Positions 24,479-33,507 of a stretch of DNA of 64,000 bases are shown here, in pieces; positions within the stretch are counted from its first letter, which is position 1; each line of letters starts with the position of its first letter. The notes beneath the pieces are model-generated. The model saw only the letters and a list, made by a program, of their open reading frames with translations, was not told the DNA's origin and ran no database searches. The translations under genes and the position numbers were made by a program. The stretch is from assembly GCA_900105225.1 (NCBI GenBank), contig LT629764.1:508098-572097 (forward strand). Direction: 5' to 3'. The stretch comes from Paenibacillaceae bacterium GAS479. Lineage in GTDB: Bacteria > Bacillota > Bacilli > Paenibacillales > Paenibacillaceae.

Positions 24479-25795
24479 TTATTTGGCCTGAGGCTTGAAC
24501 CAGCCGTCCAGACCGCTCTGGATCGTTTTGGCCGCTTCGGCCGGCTCCATCTTTTTGTTCATGACAAGCGCCGTAATCCGTCCCAACTCGGCGTCCGTGT
24601 TAGGCTCGCCGCGCGACAGCAGCTGGTAAGCAATTCTTGGCGAGGAATTGCCGTCCTTCACCCAGCTCATGAACTGCTGGGCTAGCGGGTCCTTCAGCTC
24701 GACCTTGTGGCTCGAAAGCGAGAAGAAACCCGGCAGCGCATTGTTCCACAGCTCGGCGAACTCCGGCGTCATCAGCCATTGCAGGAACTGCTTCGCCTCT
24801 TCCGGATGTTTGGAGGCGGCGTTCAGCGCCATGCCGCTGTCGGGATGGTTGTTGATATAACCCGCATCCCCTTCTTTTTCGACGGGCAGCGGGAAAGCCC
24901 CGTATTCGAACTGGTCGGCGATTTTGCTCTTGAAGATCGAGATTTCCCACGAACCGGCCGGGTAAACGGCCGCTTGTCCGGACATAAACAGGTTCTGCAT
25001 GTCGGCATACGTAATCGATTCGTAACCTTCCGGCATATAATCGGCGAGCTTGCGGAGAAATTCCCAAGTCTGCACATAAGGAGCATCGGTAAACTTCTGC
25101 TTGCCCTCGATCAGCGCGAGCCTTCCTTCCTCGCCTTTATTAAAGCCCGGCACGTTAAGATTGAAGCCGAGCAGCCCCGGCACGAACTGGTCGGCCGTAC
25201 CCATCGCAAACGGCGTATATTTGCCGTCCTTTTTAACCGCGTCCAGCACCTGGAAAAACTGCTCACGGGTCGTCGGGACCTGCAGCTTAAGCTCGTCGAA
25301 TATGGCCTTGTTGTAAATGTAACCATGCAATACGGACGCGAGGGGAACCGCGAATTGCGTGCCGTCGTCAAGTTTCCATGCGTCAAGAGCCATCTCCGGG
25401 AAGTTGTCCTTGTTCAGGCCTTCCAGATCGTCCAACTTGGCAAAGGAGCCGTTTTTGGCCATATCAATCCGGAAGTCATAGGGCTCCACCATGATCAGAT
25501 CCCCTGCTGTGCCAGCCGATAATTTGGTCGATAGCGAAGTGCCGTATTCGGTATTTTGCGTAGGCTTGAACTCAACTTGAATCTGGGGATACTTTACCTC
25601 GAATGCCGGCAAAATGACCTCGTTCCAAACTTTCATATCGTCCGTGCGCCAGCTTTCAATCGTCAGCTTCACTTTCTCCCCACCGTTATCCGAACCCGCG
25701 TTGTTGTCCGCTCCTTGCGTCTTCGCACCTCCGCTGCAGCCTGCAGCCGCCAATGCCATTACAAGTACAGTGCTAACCAGCCAGCTCTTTCTCAT
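24479..25795 (-). CDS. Sugar ABC transporter substrate-binding lipoprotein
   Basis: Family 1 extracellular solute-binding protein, 438 residues. Lipobox LAAAGC (Cys20), then a Gly/Asn tether and the typical type I/II bilobal domain with LTIESWRTDD, GTAGDLIMVEPYD, AVYPAGSWEISIFK and EEAKQFLQWLMTPEFAELWN. It presumably delivers an oligosaccharide or glycoside to the two permeases encoded at the start of the same operon, 12 kb upstream; it is the last gene. GAGGGGGAT precedes the ATG. No ATPase gene is in the operon, as is usual for sugar importers that share MsmX-type ATPases. Confidence 0.93.
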   Translation of the reverse strand: MRKSWLVSTVLVMALAAAGCSGGAKTQGADNNAGSDNGGEKVKLTIESWRTDDMKVWNEVILPAFEVKYPQIQVEFKPTQNTEYGTSLSTKLSAGTAGDLIMVEPYDFRIDMAKNGSFAKLDDLEGLNKDNFPEMALDAWKLDDGTQFAVPLASVLHGYIYNKAIFDELKLQVPTTREQFFQVLDAVKKDGKYTPFAMGTADQFVPGLLGFNLNVPGFNKGEEGRLALIEGKQKFTDAPYVQTWEFLRKLADYMPEGYESITYADMQNLFMSGQAAVYPAGSWEISIFKSKIADQFEYGAFPLPVEKEGDAGYINNHPDSGMALNAASKHPEEAKQFLQWLMTPEFAELWNNALPGFFSLSSHKVELKDPLAQQFMSWVKDGNSSPRIAYQLLSRGEPNTDAELGRITALVMNKKMEPAEAAKTIQSGLDGWFKPQAK

Positions 25796-25840
25796 GTCGA
25801 CAATCCCCCTCGTTTGAGTTGTCTTCTTTACTTCCTAATT

Positions 25841-26596
25841 TCAGGGATACTGCTTAACGCCCATTTGCTCCGGATCATGCGACATCAGAATATAATCCGA
25901 GCGTTTGATCGCCTCCTCCATGCTGTGCCACAGCTCAATTACATTGGCGAAGCGCCCCGGAGGCGTCAAGGGCCATCCATGTTTTTTGTCTGGCTCCATA
26001 TTTTCGCGAACGAACATCAGGTCGCCAACGATGACGTACTTGCCTTTTTCGGTCTGCACGGACACCGCCATATGGCCCGGGCTGTGCCCCGGCGTCGGAA
26101 ACACGCTGATTCCTTCAATAATGTCGGCGTCGCCTTCCACCAGATCGAAGTCGCGGCCTGCGAACGGAGGTGTCAGGCCCGTCGCTTCCGGGTATTCGTA
26201 GGAATTCCAGTAGAACGGAATCGGATTGACCGCAAACTCATGCTCGATCCGGCTTGCCACCAGCTTGGCGTTAGGGAAGTGATGCAGGTTGAAGCAATGG
26301 TCCCAGTGCAGATGAGTGAAAATAATCAGCTCGATTTCATCTGTGGAGATGCCCATGGAAGCGAGCTGTTCATGAATGGCCTGGCCTGGATCCTGCCTGC
26401 CGTCATGATGATATTTAATCGAGTGCTCCGTATCGCTCATGCCTGTATCAACGAGAATCTTTTTGTCGCCGCCTTCAACGAGGAAGCAGAAAACCGGGAA
26501 TTCCACAATTTCTCCGTTTCCTTGGCGGAATGTCGCATAGTTTCCTTTGTCCAGCAACTGGTAGCCTGTGAGAATCGGTTTGATCGTATAGTTCAT
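25841..26596 (-). CDS. MBL-fold metallo-hydrolase, N-acyl-homoserine-lactonase-like
   Basis: 251 residues with the zinc motif THLHWDH (His95, His97, Asp99, His100), the third His in FPTPGHSPGH and the bridging Asp in VGDLMF. The general layout (FLVEGGDKKILVDTGMSD near the start) is that of the AiiA/AttM lactonase branch. In this operon a sugar-acid lactone is a more likely substrate than a quorum signal. AGGAGG precedes the ATG. It lies 32 bases downstream of a sugar-isomerase-like gene in the same operon. The substrate assignment is inference. Confidence 0.88.
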   Translation of the reverse strand: MNYTIKPILTGYQLLDKGNYATFRQGNGEIVEFPVFCFLVEGGDKKILVDTGMSDTEHSIKYHHDGRQDPGQAIHEQLASMGISTDEIELIIFTHLHWDHCFNLHHFPNAKLVASRIEHEFAVNPIPFYWNSYEYPEATGLTPPFAGRDFDLVEGDADIIEGISVFPTPGHSPGHMAVSVQTEKGKYVIVGDLMFVRENMEPDKKHGWPLTPPGRFANVIELWHSMEEAIKRSDYILMSHDPEQMGVKQYP

Positions 26597-26628
26597 AATG
26601 TCCTCCTGGATTGTAGTATAGGAATGGA

Positions 26629-27564
26629 TTATTGCTCGATTTGGACGCCTTGCTCTTCCGCGGCACGGATGATGTAATCGCGCGCTAGACGGTATTCGCG
26701 CTCCAGCAGCTCCGGCTGGCTGTGCGGGGAACGGTTGAAGCCTGGATAGCCGGCTGCTCCGGGCACATCTTCAAGCTCAAGCGACAATGGGCCGTTGTAG
26801 CCGATATCGTCGAGCGCGCGGATTGTGGCGCCCCAGTCGATTTTGCCTTTGCCGGGACGCCAGTGGGCGTTGGATTGGCCGTCGTTGTCGGAGAAATGGG
26901 TGTGGAAAATGCGGTCGCCAACCTCATACGCTACCACTTGCGCCATTTCGCCCATCGGGAACAGATGGCTCGGATCAAGATTCAGGCCGATCCGGTTCGT
27001 CGACAGTTGATCCATCAACCGCAGCATTCCCGCGCTGTTATGAATCATCCGGTTCGGATGCGGCTCGATTGCCATGCGCATATTGGCGTCCTCCAGCAGA
27101 ACCTCGTATTGGTGCATCGTGTCCACGAAGTCGGACCAGTTGCGTTTCCAGTCCAGCCCTTTAGGCAGCTCAATCGTCCATTCCTGCGAGGTCGGCTTCA
27201 GCTGCTCAAATGGAAAGTCCAGCTCAAACGGGCATGAAGTTACCGTCAACACGGTGTCGGCTCCGAGCTGGTGCGCTACGTCGAGCACACGTTTCAAATA
27301 TTCAACGGATGCGGCCCGCTGCTTCGCATCTTCGCTGGCCATTCCAAGCGGAATGCAGAACAGCTCGGACAGCTTCAGCCCCTCGTCGGCAATGAGCTGG
27401 CGCAGCTGTCGGTTCGTCGAAGGCGTGTAGTATCCGTTCAGCAGCTCTTCGTTCCATACGGTAAGCTCAACACTTTTGAAGCCTCCCAGTCTGGCAATGC
27501 GCCGAATTGCATCATCGTACGGCGCTCCCCAGCTAAATACCCATGTCGGCACTCCAAGATACAT
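26629..27564 (-). CDS. Sugar phosphate isomerase/epimerase (xylose-isomerase-like TIM barrel), copy 1
   Basis: 311-residue AP-endonuclease-2/xylose-isomerase-like barrel. Likely metal-binding residues are seen in AIEPHPNRMIHN, LNLDPSHLFPMGE, HTHFSDNDGQ and LSLELEDVPG, an arrangement of Glu, Asp, His and Glu typical of the family. Members isomerise or epimerise sugars, or decarboxylate 3-oxo sugar acids. GGAGGAG precedes the ATG. It differs strongly from the neighbouring barrel gene, so the two probably perform different steps. Confidence 0.88.
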   Translation of the reverse strand: MYLGVPTWVFSWGAPYDDAIRRIARLGGFKSVELTVWNEELLNGYYTPSTNRQLRQLIADEGLKLSELFCIPLGMASEDAKQRAASVEYLKRVLDVAHQLGADTVLTVTSCPFELDFPFEQLKPTSQEWTIELPKGLDWKRNWSDFVDTMHQYEVLLEDANMRMAIEPHPNRMIHNSAGMLRLMDQLSTNRIGLNLDPSHLFPMGEMAQVVAYEVGDRIFHTHFSDNDGQSNAHWRPGKGKIDWGATIRALDDIGYNGPLSLELEDVPGAAGYPGFNRSPHSQPELLEREYRLARDYIIRAAEEQGVQIEQ

Positions 27565-27606
27565 ATGGTCTCCTCCTATCTTCTATTGGCAGCAAGCGGG
27601 CTGCCG

Positions 27607-28416
27607 TCAGCCGTTCAGCAGCTGGCCGGTGTAATGGAAGGCGTCCCGCACGTTGTCGTCGATGGGGCGTTCCCAATAGCCGGGCCGGAAAATTTCGACG
27701 GATAAATAACCTGCATACCCCCGCCTGCGCAAAAGGCCAACAACATCATGCAGCGGAATGATGCCGCAACCCGGGTACACCCGGTCGGCGTCCTTCAGTT
27801 CGTTCAACGGCAAATCGGGAGAATCGTTAATATGGACGATATAAAGCTTGTCAAGCGGAATCTGTTCCAGCTGATCGTCGCCGATGCCGGAGCGCAAGTT
27901 ATGAAAAGTATCAAACAGTACGCCGACGTTGGCCGGAGAGCCTGCACGCCGGATCAAAGCCAAGCCCTCTAAAGGCCCCGGCACCAGCGTATGGCCGCCG
28001 ATTGGTTCAATGGCAAGCTTGATGCCTGCGGAAGCGGCGCGTTCCGCATACCAGGCCAGCTCCTCCGCATGGCGTTTAAGCGCTTCCTCCTTGCCCAGCG
28101 AAGCCGGCTGAAAGTCGGGGCAAACAACGAGCATGCCGCATTCGATTTCCTCCGCAACACGCACCGCCAGCTCAAAATCCTTGCGCAAAGCCTCTTGGTT
28201 ACGGAACGGAGAGACGAGAAACGGGCAGATCGCCACTGCCTCCAGCCCGCTTCGGTCCAGCAGCAGCCGCACATACTCCGGAGCCTGCGTCTCCAGGCAC
28301 TGCTTGACCTTATCCCACCAAAGCTCGATGCCGGAAAAGCCCGCTGCAGCCGCAGCCGTTATGTCTGCCTCCAGCGAATGGGGCATCGTTGTCGCACCGT
28401 TAATAGCGAGTTTCAC
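27607..28416 (-). CDS. Sugar phosphate isomerase/epimerase (xylose-isomerase-like TIM barrel), copy 2
   Basis: About 269 residues of the same superfamily as the next gene. Metal-site segments are LAIEPIGGHTLVP, GVLFDTFHNLRSG, VHINDSPDLPL and LSVEIFRPGYWE. The start is the GTG at 28416, which has AAAGGAGGTG seven bases upstream; a GTG at 28425 is part of that ribosome site. HIND-SPD and the IIPLHDVVGLLRRRGY end resemble hydroxypyruvate-isomerase and 2-keto-myo-inositol-dehydratase-like barrels. The exact reaction is unknown. Confidence 0.88.
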   Translation of the reverse strand: MKLAINGATTMPHSLEADITAAAAAGFSGIELWWDKVKQCLETQAPEYVRLLLDRSGLEAVAICPFLVSPFRNQEALRKDFELAVRVAEEIECGMLVVCPDFQPASLGKEEALKRHAEELAWYAERAASAGIKLAIEPIGGHTLVPGPLEGLALIRRAGSPANVGVLFDTFHNLRSGIGDDQLEQIPLDKLYIVHINDSPDLPLNELKDADRVYPGCGIIPLHDVVGLLRRRGYAGYLSVEIFRPGYWERPIDDNVRDAFHYTGQLLNG

Positions 28417-28504
28417 CGTAATCACCTCCTTTCAAGTTAGCTGCATTCGGTGTCCGATGAATCAGCGTCCATGGCGCTGACGCCGGTTGCCCAATCGGGC
28501 TGCC

Positions 28505-29098
28505 TTATCGCATCATTCGCCTTAAACAAGCGATCTGCGCGCATTCCTCGACCAGCTGCGCGTTGTGCTCGGCGGCGATGACGTTGCGCCCCCAGGCGAC
28601 GCTGCCGTGCGCGGCGAGCACAAACGCCTCCAGCCGTGTGTCCAGCCTCAATCTTTGCTCGATTTCCGGGAAATGCTCCGGTCCGACAACCGGCGAATCG
28701 ATTGACAGCACCGGAATCGGCGAGCTTAGCTTAAGGCGCGCATGCTGCGTCAGCAGCGGGATGTCCTGCTCGTCCAGCGACCAAGCGACGGCCCAAGGCG
28801 AATGGCAGTGAACGATGCCGCCGATGTCTGGAAGCAGCTTGTACAGCATGCCGTGCAGGTACGCCTCCTTTGTCGGCTGTCCGTTTCCCTCGATGAGATT
28901 GCCTTGAAAGTCCGTCACGATCAGATTGTCCGGCGTGCAGTCGATCAGGGAAACCTCCCTTGCTTTGATCAGCATATGGGGCTGGCCAGGCACCCTCGCA
29001 CTAATGTTGCCGCCGTTGCCAAGCTGGATGCTCTTGTTGTAGGCACGGGAGGCAGCGGTTATAAAGTCTTTTTTCAGCTGTGCCAAACCGGTGTTCAT
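28505..29098 (-). CDS. Class II aldolase/adducin family protein
   Basis: 197-residue zinc-dependent sugar-phosphate aldolase, epimerase or decarboxylase of the AraD/FucA type. Zinc ligands His97 and His99 (GIVHCHSPWA) and His164 (LAAHGSVAWG), catalytic Glu78 (GQPTKEAYLHG), and the phosphate-binding GNGGNISAR at 27-35. Reactions in the family include retro-aldol cleavage of fuculose-1-P, epimerisation of ribulose-5-P and decarboxylation of 3-oxo-tetronate-4-P (OtnC). The ATG overlaps the upstream stop (ATGA) and has GGAG upstream, so translation is coupled to the isomerase-like gene. Confidence 0.9.
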   Translation of the reverse strand: MNTGLAQLKKDFITAASRAYNKSIQLGNGGNISARVPGQPHMLIKAREVSLIDCTPDNLIVTDFQGNLIEGNGQPTKEAYLHGMLYKLLPDIGGIVHCHSPWAVAWSLDEQDIPLLTQHARLKLSSPIPVLSIDSPVVGPEHFPEIEQRLRLDTRLEAFVLAAHGSVAWGRNVIAAEHNAQLVEECAQIACLRRMMR

Positions 29099-29874
29099 TG
29101 CCGCTCCGCCGCCCTTCTTGTCATCTGCCGGACCATTTCCGCGTAACTTTCCGGCACAAGGCTGGCTCGTCCGACGAACAAACCGTCGATATGAGGCTGC
29201 TCCAGCAGCTTCGGAAAATTGTCCAGATTGACGCTTCCGCCATAAACGATGCGGAATTCCGCACCGTCCTTGGACGTTGGGTACAGCTCTGCCAGCACGC
29301 TGCGCAAGGAGCCGATGATTGGATTCACGTCTGCGGGCTCCGCCGACTCCGCTACTCCGATCGCCCATACGGGTTCATAGGCAAAAATAATGCGCTGCGC
29401 CTCTTCAAAACAAATGCCGCGAAGCGTCTTTCGGAACTCGTCCGCCAGCACGCGTTCCGTACGCCCGTCCCGCTTCTCGGCGGCATTTTCGCCAAAACAG
29501 TAAACCGGCGTCATGCCGTGCTCAAGCGCGGTGTGCAGCTTCCGGGCAATTGTCTCCACCGTTTCTCCGAACAGCTCCCGCCGTTCCGTGTGGCCTATTT
29601 CCGCATGGGTAACGCCTAGTTCCTTGAGCGACAAAACCGATACCTCGCCGGTAAAAGCTCCCTTTTCCGCCCAGGCTAGATTTTGCGCTCCGACATGAAT
29701 GCCGCAGCCCGCTAACCGCTCCGTTACCCGGTGCAGCGCCGTGAAGGACGGGAGCACAAACAGCTCCACGCCTTGCGACTCCGTTCCGAATGCGGCAATC
29801 GCTTCGGCATGCGCCAGCGCCTCGCTGTCGGTCAGAAACATTTTCCAGCCTGAGCCTAAAATCATCGGCTTCAA
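29095..29874 (-). CDS. Triosephosphate-isomerase paralogue, possibly erythrulose-phosphate isomerase
   Basis: About 259 residues with the whole TIM active site: Lys11 (GWKMF), His95 (IGHTERR), Glu167 (AYEPVWAIG) and the phosphate loop IVYGGSVN. It differs from glycolytic TpiA at two usually fixed places: GSGWKM in place of xxNWKM and GHTERR in place of GHSERR. Sitting inside a catabolic operon next to a RuBisCO-like protein suggests a dedicated isomerase for a four-carbon or branched sugar phosphate, like EryH of the erythritol pathway. I choose the TTG at 29874, three bases after the upstream stop and eight after GGAGG. The ATG at 29865 is the alternative. Confidence 0.88.
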   Translation of the reverse strand: MKPMILGSGWKMFLTDSEALAHAEAIAAFGTESQGVELFVLPSFTALHRVTERLAGCGIHVGAQNLAWAEKGAFTGEVSVLSLKELGVTHAEIGHTERRELFGETVETIARKLHTALEHGMTPVYCFGENAAEKRDGRTERVLADEFRKTLRGICFEEAQRIIFAYEPVWAIGVAESAEPADVNPIIGSLRSVLAELYPTSKDGAEFRIVYGGSVNLDNFPKLLEQPHIDGLFVGRASLVPESYAEMVRQMTRRAAERQ

Positions 29875-29879
29875 CCCGC

Positions 29880-31157
29880 TCACCTCCCTGATCCGGACGG
29901 CCGATGCCACAGATCAAGCGCCGTCTGCAGCTCTGGATGAGTCTTCGCATGCTCCCCCGCGGAAATGCCGTTCATCGCCGCATCGACCGCTTGCCTCATC
30001 GCCCTGCCGCCCGCCGCCGCCCCACCGGGATGTCCTTGAATCGCGCCGCCCGTTGCCAGCACGATATCCGTTCCCAGATCAGCGATGTAACGCTCTACCA
30101 TGCCGGGGTGCAAACCGCCGCCAACCGCCGGCATCGCCGGCTTCAGGCCGTAAAACGGCAGCGTCAGCTGATGAGCCGTGCGGAAGTATTTGTCAGAACG
30201 CAGCGGATAATTGCCGTACGGCGTATTGATGACAACCATGTCGGCCCCCGCCAGCCTGGGCAGCCTGCCAACTGCAAGCGGCGAGCTCATGCCGGATGCC
30301 GCGCCCTCGTAAAACATGCCCGCCGCCGCATAATGGCCCAGCACCGGAATGTTGACGGCATCCGCCGCCTGGCGGACCGCGCCATAGCCCGCCGCCGCGA
30401 AGTTAACCATCACCGCGTCTGCGCCCGCTTCCTCGGCCCGTCTGGCATTATCCGCAATCCGTTCCGGGCTGTCGGTAATGTTGACGATATATCGAGTGCG
30501 CTGACCAGTAACGCCATAGGCGCTTTCCGCCGCTTGAATATAAGCCTTGACGCGTTTTTCTATCGGGCTGAACGGCGGGTTGCCGAGCAGCTCGTCATCC
30601 TTGATGATATCGACGCCGCCAAGCGCCGTTTCACGAAAAATCGCAGCTCCCGCTTCCGGTGTCAGGCCGGTGCAGGGCTTGATCATGTTCATGATCAGCG
30701 GCCGGCCGTGCACACCGGTCATGTCGCGGATTCCCTCGATGCCAAAACGCGGACCTCCGAACTCCAACGCCAGCCCCTTCGGCAGCTGCAGATCGACCAG
30801 CTTCGCCTGAGAAGACGTTGAGGCATCGTTGCCAAGCAGCGTCGTCAGCATCATCGGAAACTGTGCTCCGAAGTTAATTGAAGGAAACGCCAGCTGCACC
30901 AGATAGGCTTGTTGCTCGTCCGCGTCCTGCGGAGAGGTTAGTTCTTTAGGCGGCACATCATAAATGTTCACGACACGCCCCATATGCCGCTGTCGCATCG
31001 CCTCGTCTATGCCGGGCACGGGCAGCCAGGTGCCAAGCGTCTGTCCTACGGCAAGCGCGGCCGCTTTTTTGACAATATCGTCGCCGGAGCGGAGCGCCAT
31101 ATAATAGGTCGCGATGACATAGTCTCCGTCTTTTGCTTCTTCCATCAGCGTGTACAT
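29880..31157 (-). CDS. RuBisCO-like protein (type IV, RLP)
   Basis: 425 residues with the RuBisCO large-subunit layout: N-terminal alpha/beta domain, then TIM barrel. The carbamylation/metal motif KDDE is intact at 186-189 (GGVDIIKDDEL), with Lys160 in MIKPCTG, His275 in GHYAAAGMF, the GGG loop at 346-348 and ATGGAIQGHPGG at 368-379. The loop-6 Lys of true RuBisCO is replaced (INTPYGNYPL) and the KPKLG motif reads KPCTG, so it does not fix CO2. RLPs carry out enolisation, decarboxylation or transcarboxylation; OiaX-type RLPs of apionate catabolism yield L-erythrulose-1-phosphate. The gene context here fits that group better than methionine-salvage MtnW. AGGGAGG precedes the ATG. Confidence 0.92.
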   Translation of the reverse strand: MYTLMEEAKDGDYVIATYYMALRSGDDIVKKAAALAVGQTLGTWLPVPGIDEAMRQRHMGRVVNIYDVPPKELTSPQDADEQQAYLVQLAFPSINFGAQFPMMLTTLLGNDASTSSQAKLVDLQLPKGLALEFGGPRFGIEGIRDMTGVHGRPLIMNMIKPCTGLTPEAGAAIFRETALGGVDIIKDDELLGNPPFSPIEKRVKAYIQAAESAYGVTGQRTRYIVNITDSPERIADNARRAEEAGADAVMVNFAAAGYGAVRQAADAVNIPVLGHYAAAGMFYEGAASGMSSPLAVGRLPRLAGADMVVINTPYGNYPLRSDKYFRTAHQLTLPFYGLKPAMPAVGGGLHPGMVERYIADLGTDIVLATGGAIQGHPGGAAAGGRAMRQAVDAAMNGISAGEHAKTHPELQTALDLWHRPSGSGR

Positions 31158-31171
31158 ACCGCTTCGCCTCC

Positions 31172-32416
31172 CTATGCCTTTTGTTGTTTCCGAATCATCC
31201 GGTCAAGCTCCCGCACGGCGGCGGCGGCGAATTCGGGATCGTTGATATGTGCGTCGATACGTAGCAGCGATGTCCGTGAACGGCCCCCGGCGGCGGCCAG
31301 CTCTTCCTCCGCGCCTTCCGCAAAGCCCGCATCCGATTCCGGCTCGTAGAGCGGGCCTCCCGCCGCGTTCAACTCGCTGAAGCCGCGCAGCGGAACAAGC
31401 ATAACAGCCGGTCCGCTTGACGCCGCGAGCCGCTGCGCAATAAACGCGCCGGTCGCCCGCATCTTCTCCCAGTCCGCCTTGACGTGGGTATGAATGGGAT
31501 TATGCCGCACCAGCCTGCGTCCCTTCGCTTCTTCCGGCACCGTTGGCATCGCCCCGTACAATACGATGTCCGCGCAGCCCGGAGCGACAACCTGCGGAAT
31601 GCCGCGCTGCCCGCTTGCCTCGAACCGTCCCGCATGCGCCGGCATGATGCCGCCGTGCAGCAGGTCGGACACATCATGCGGACTGTAGTCGAGAATGCCG
31701 GCCAGCCGCCCTTCCGCCGCCAGCTCCTCCATTGCTTTGGCTCCGATGCCGTTGCAGTGAAAAACAACCGTATCGTAGCCAAGCGCTTCCAGCAGCGGCA
31801 CTGCTCTCATGACTCCGGCAGTCGTGACGCCAGCCATCGTTATGCCGATGAGCGGCCGATCGTACGCCCCGGGATCCGGCCCCATTTCCGCCATGCCGGC
31901 AATGGCTCCTACCGCTTGCCGGAATACCGCTCGCGTAATCGCGTTCAAGCCGGTAATATCCGCTACAGAATGCATAATCGTTACGTCCTTCGTGCCGACA
32001 AAGGGACCAAATGCCGCCTGCCCGTTGGCTACCGCCGATACCATCAGCTTTGGCACGCCGACCGGGAGTGTCCTCATCGCGGCCGTAGCCATCATCGTGC
32101 CCTGAACGCCGCCTATCGACAGCAATCCGTGAAGGCGCCCTTCTCCGTACAAGCGGAGGGCCACACGCTCCAGCCCTCGGGTCATCGTCTCGATGGCGGC
32201 GTTTTTGTCCCCGGCGGCAAGCAGCCCGGCAATGTCCGCCCCTGCCGCATCCGCCACTTCATGCCTGGAAAGATCGGGCGTTATAGCCGGCTCCCCCTTG
32301 ATTCCGCTGTCCACAATGAGCGGAATATGACCCCGGTCGCGAATCAGCCTGCAGATGTATTCCACCTCCGGCCCTTTTGTGTCCAGCGTGCCGATGACAA
32401 CAATATGTTTGCTCAA
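31172..32416 (-). CDS. Tm-1-like ATP-binding domain protein (UPF0261)
   Basis: 414 residues. The first half (KHIVVIGTLDTKGPEVEYIC, LLSIGGVQGTMMATAAMRTLP) is the Rossmann-like ATP-binding domain named after the tomato Tm-1 inhibitor, and the second half (RPLIGITMAGVTTAGVMRAV, VFHCNGIGAKAMEELA, VAPGCADIVLYG) is a further Rossmann-like alpha/beta domain. Bacterial members have no firmly established reaction that I can cite. Sitting directly upstream of the RLP, and with no sugar kinase in the operon, it is a candidate for an ATP-dependent step such as phosphorylation of the sugar acid; that is inference. TTG start, with GGAGG eight bases upstream. Confidence 0.9.
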   Translation of the reverse strand: MSKHIVVIGTLDTKGPEVEYICRLIRDRGHIPLIVDSGIKGEPAITPDLSRHEVADAAGADIAGLLAAGDKNAAIETMTRGLERVALRLYGEGRLHGLLSIGGVQGTMMATAAMRTLPVGVPKLMVSAVANGQAAFGPFVGTKDVTIMHSVADITGLNAITRAVFRQAVGAIAGMAEMGPDPGAYDRPLIGITMAGVTTAGVMRAVPLLEALGYDTVVFHCNGIGAKAMEELAAEGRLAGILDYSPHDVSDLLHGGIMPAHAGRFEASGQRGIPQVVAPGCADIVLYGAMPTVPEEAKGRRLVRHNPIHTHVKADWEKMRATGAFIAQRLAASSGPAVMLVPLRGFSELNAAGGPLYEPESDAGFAEGAEEELAAAGGRSRTSLLRIDAHINDPEFAAAAVRELDRMIRKQQKA

Positions 32417-32490
32417 ATCCTCTACCTCCCCAAGGTCAACAGCGATTGGAGAACCGGCCTTTGGCGCAGCGGCCTAATTCATCTGCCGAA

Positions 32491-33507
32491 TTAAGGGACA
32501 AGCACCACTTTAATCATTCGGCCGGGATCGGCGGCCAGTCTGCGGAACGCCTGCGCTCCTTCGCTGAGCGGCACCTCGGAGATAAGCTTTTCAGCCGACA
32601 CGCAGCCATGCGCCAAATACTGAATCGCCTTCGCAAAATCCCGCTCCGTATAACATTGCGTGCCGGTCAGCTTCAGCTCTTTGCCGACCACGCCCATAAA
32701 ATCCACCGGCGTCGGCGCGGCGCCTAGCGCCAGGAATATCGCCGTTCCTCCCGGGCGAAGGCAGGCGAGCGCTTGCTGTCTCGTCGACGTAATGCCCGCG
32801 GCGTCAACGGTCAAATCCACTTCCGCGCCGCCGTTCATTTCCAAAGCCGCCGCGAGCGCGTCCTCCTTCATCGAATGAATGGCCCGCGTCGCTCCAAGCT
32901 CCAGCGCCAGCTCCAAACGGCTTTCGACAACGTCGGTGACCGCCACGCGTTTGATGCCAAGAAACAGCGCCACCTGGAGCAGCATCAACCCTTGCGCTCC
33001 CGCTCCGAATATGACCATGCTTTCCATCTCAGGCGACCAGTTGCGCTCCAGCGCATGGACGGCCGTTGCAAGCGGCTCCACCAATGCGGCATGCGACAGC
33101 GGCAGCGTATCGGGAATGCGGAACAGATTGGAGGCCGGAATGGCGGCATACTCCGCGAAGCCTCCCGGCTTCTCGCCGCCGATCAGATTGATGTCGCTGC
33201 ACAGATTGCGCCGTCCGGCAACACATGAGCGGCATACGCCGCAGAACAGCAGCGGCTGAACGACAACGCGGTCGCCGGGAGCGAACCCTTCCACATCTTC
33301 GGCGCAGGCTTGAACCGTGCCCGCAAATTCATGGCCGCGAATGCCCGGAGTTGGCCAGGTCGAAGCCATTCCTTTGTACACATGCATGTCCGTGCCGCAT
33401 ATGCCGCAGCCGGCTACCCGGATCAGCACATGTCCCAGCTCCAGCTTTGGCTCCCCGGTTTCGCCGTACTCCAGATTGTCATGGCTTACCGCAATCAGCG
33501 CGTTCAT
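32491..33507 (-). CDS. Zinc-dependent medium-chain alcohol/polyol dehydrogenase
   Basis: 338 residues of the sorbitol/threonine dehydrogenase type. Catalytic zinc site Cys37, His59, Glu60 and Glu144; structural zinc Cys89, Cys92, Cys95 and Cys103 (CGVCRSCVAGRRNLC); NAD motif GAGAQG at 168-173. Aspartate in VAVTDVVESRLE after the second strand indicates NAD rather than NADP. It probably oxidises a sugar or polyol at one hydroxyl. The ATG overlaps the alpha-mannosidase stop (ATGA), so the two are translationally coupled. Confidence 0.93.
   Translation of the reverse strand: MNALIAVSHDNLEYGETGEPKLELGHVLIRVAGCGICGTDMHVYKGMASTWPTPGIRGHEFAGTVQACAEDVEGFAPGDRVVVQPLLFCGVCRSCVAGRRNLCSDINLIGGEKPGGFAEYAAIPASNLFRIPDTLPLSHAALVEPLATAVHALERNWSPEMESMVIFGAGAQGLMLLQVALFLGIKRVAVTDVVESRLELALELGATRAIHSMKEDALAAALEMNGGAEVDLTVDAAGITSTRQQALACLRPGGTAIFLALGAAPTPVDFMGVVGKELKLTGTQCYTERDFAKAIQYLAHGCVSAEKLISEVPLSEGAQAFRRLAADPGRMIKVVLVP

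Noticed and set aside
25841-26596. Quorum-quenching AiiA
   Set aside because: The metal motif fits, but the gene lies inside a sugar-catabolic operon, so a sugar lactone is a better guess; the name is kept only as a family resemblance.
29880-31157. True RuBisCO or MtnW enolase
   Set aside because: The loop-6 Lys and the KPKLG motif are replaced, so carboxylation is excluded; no other methionine-salvage genes are nearby.
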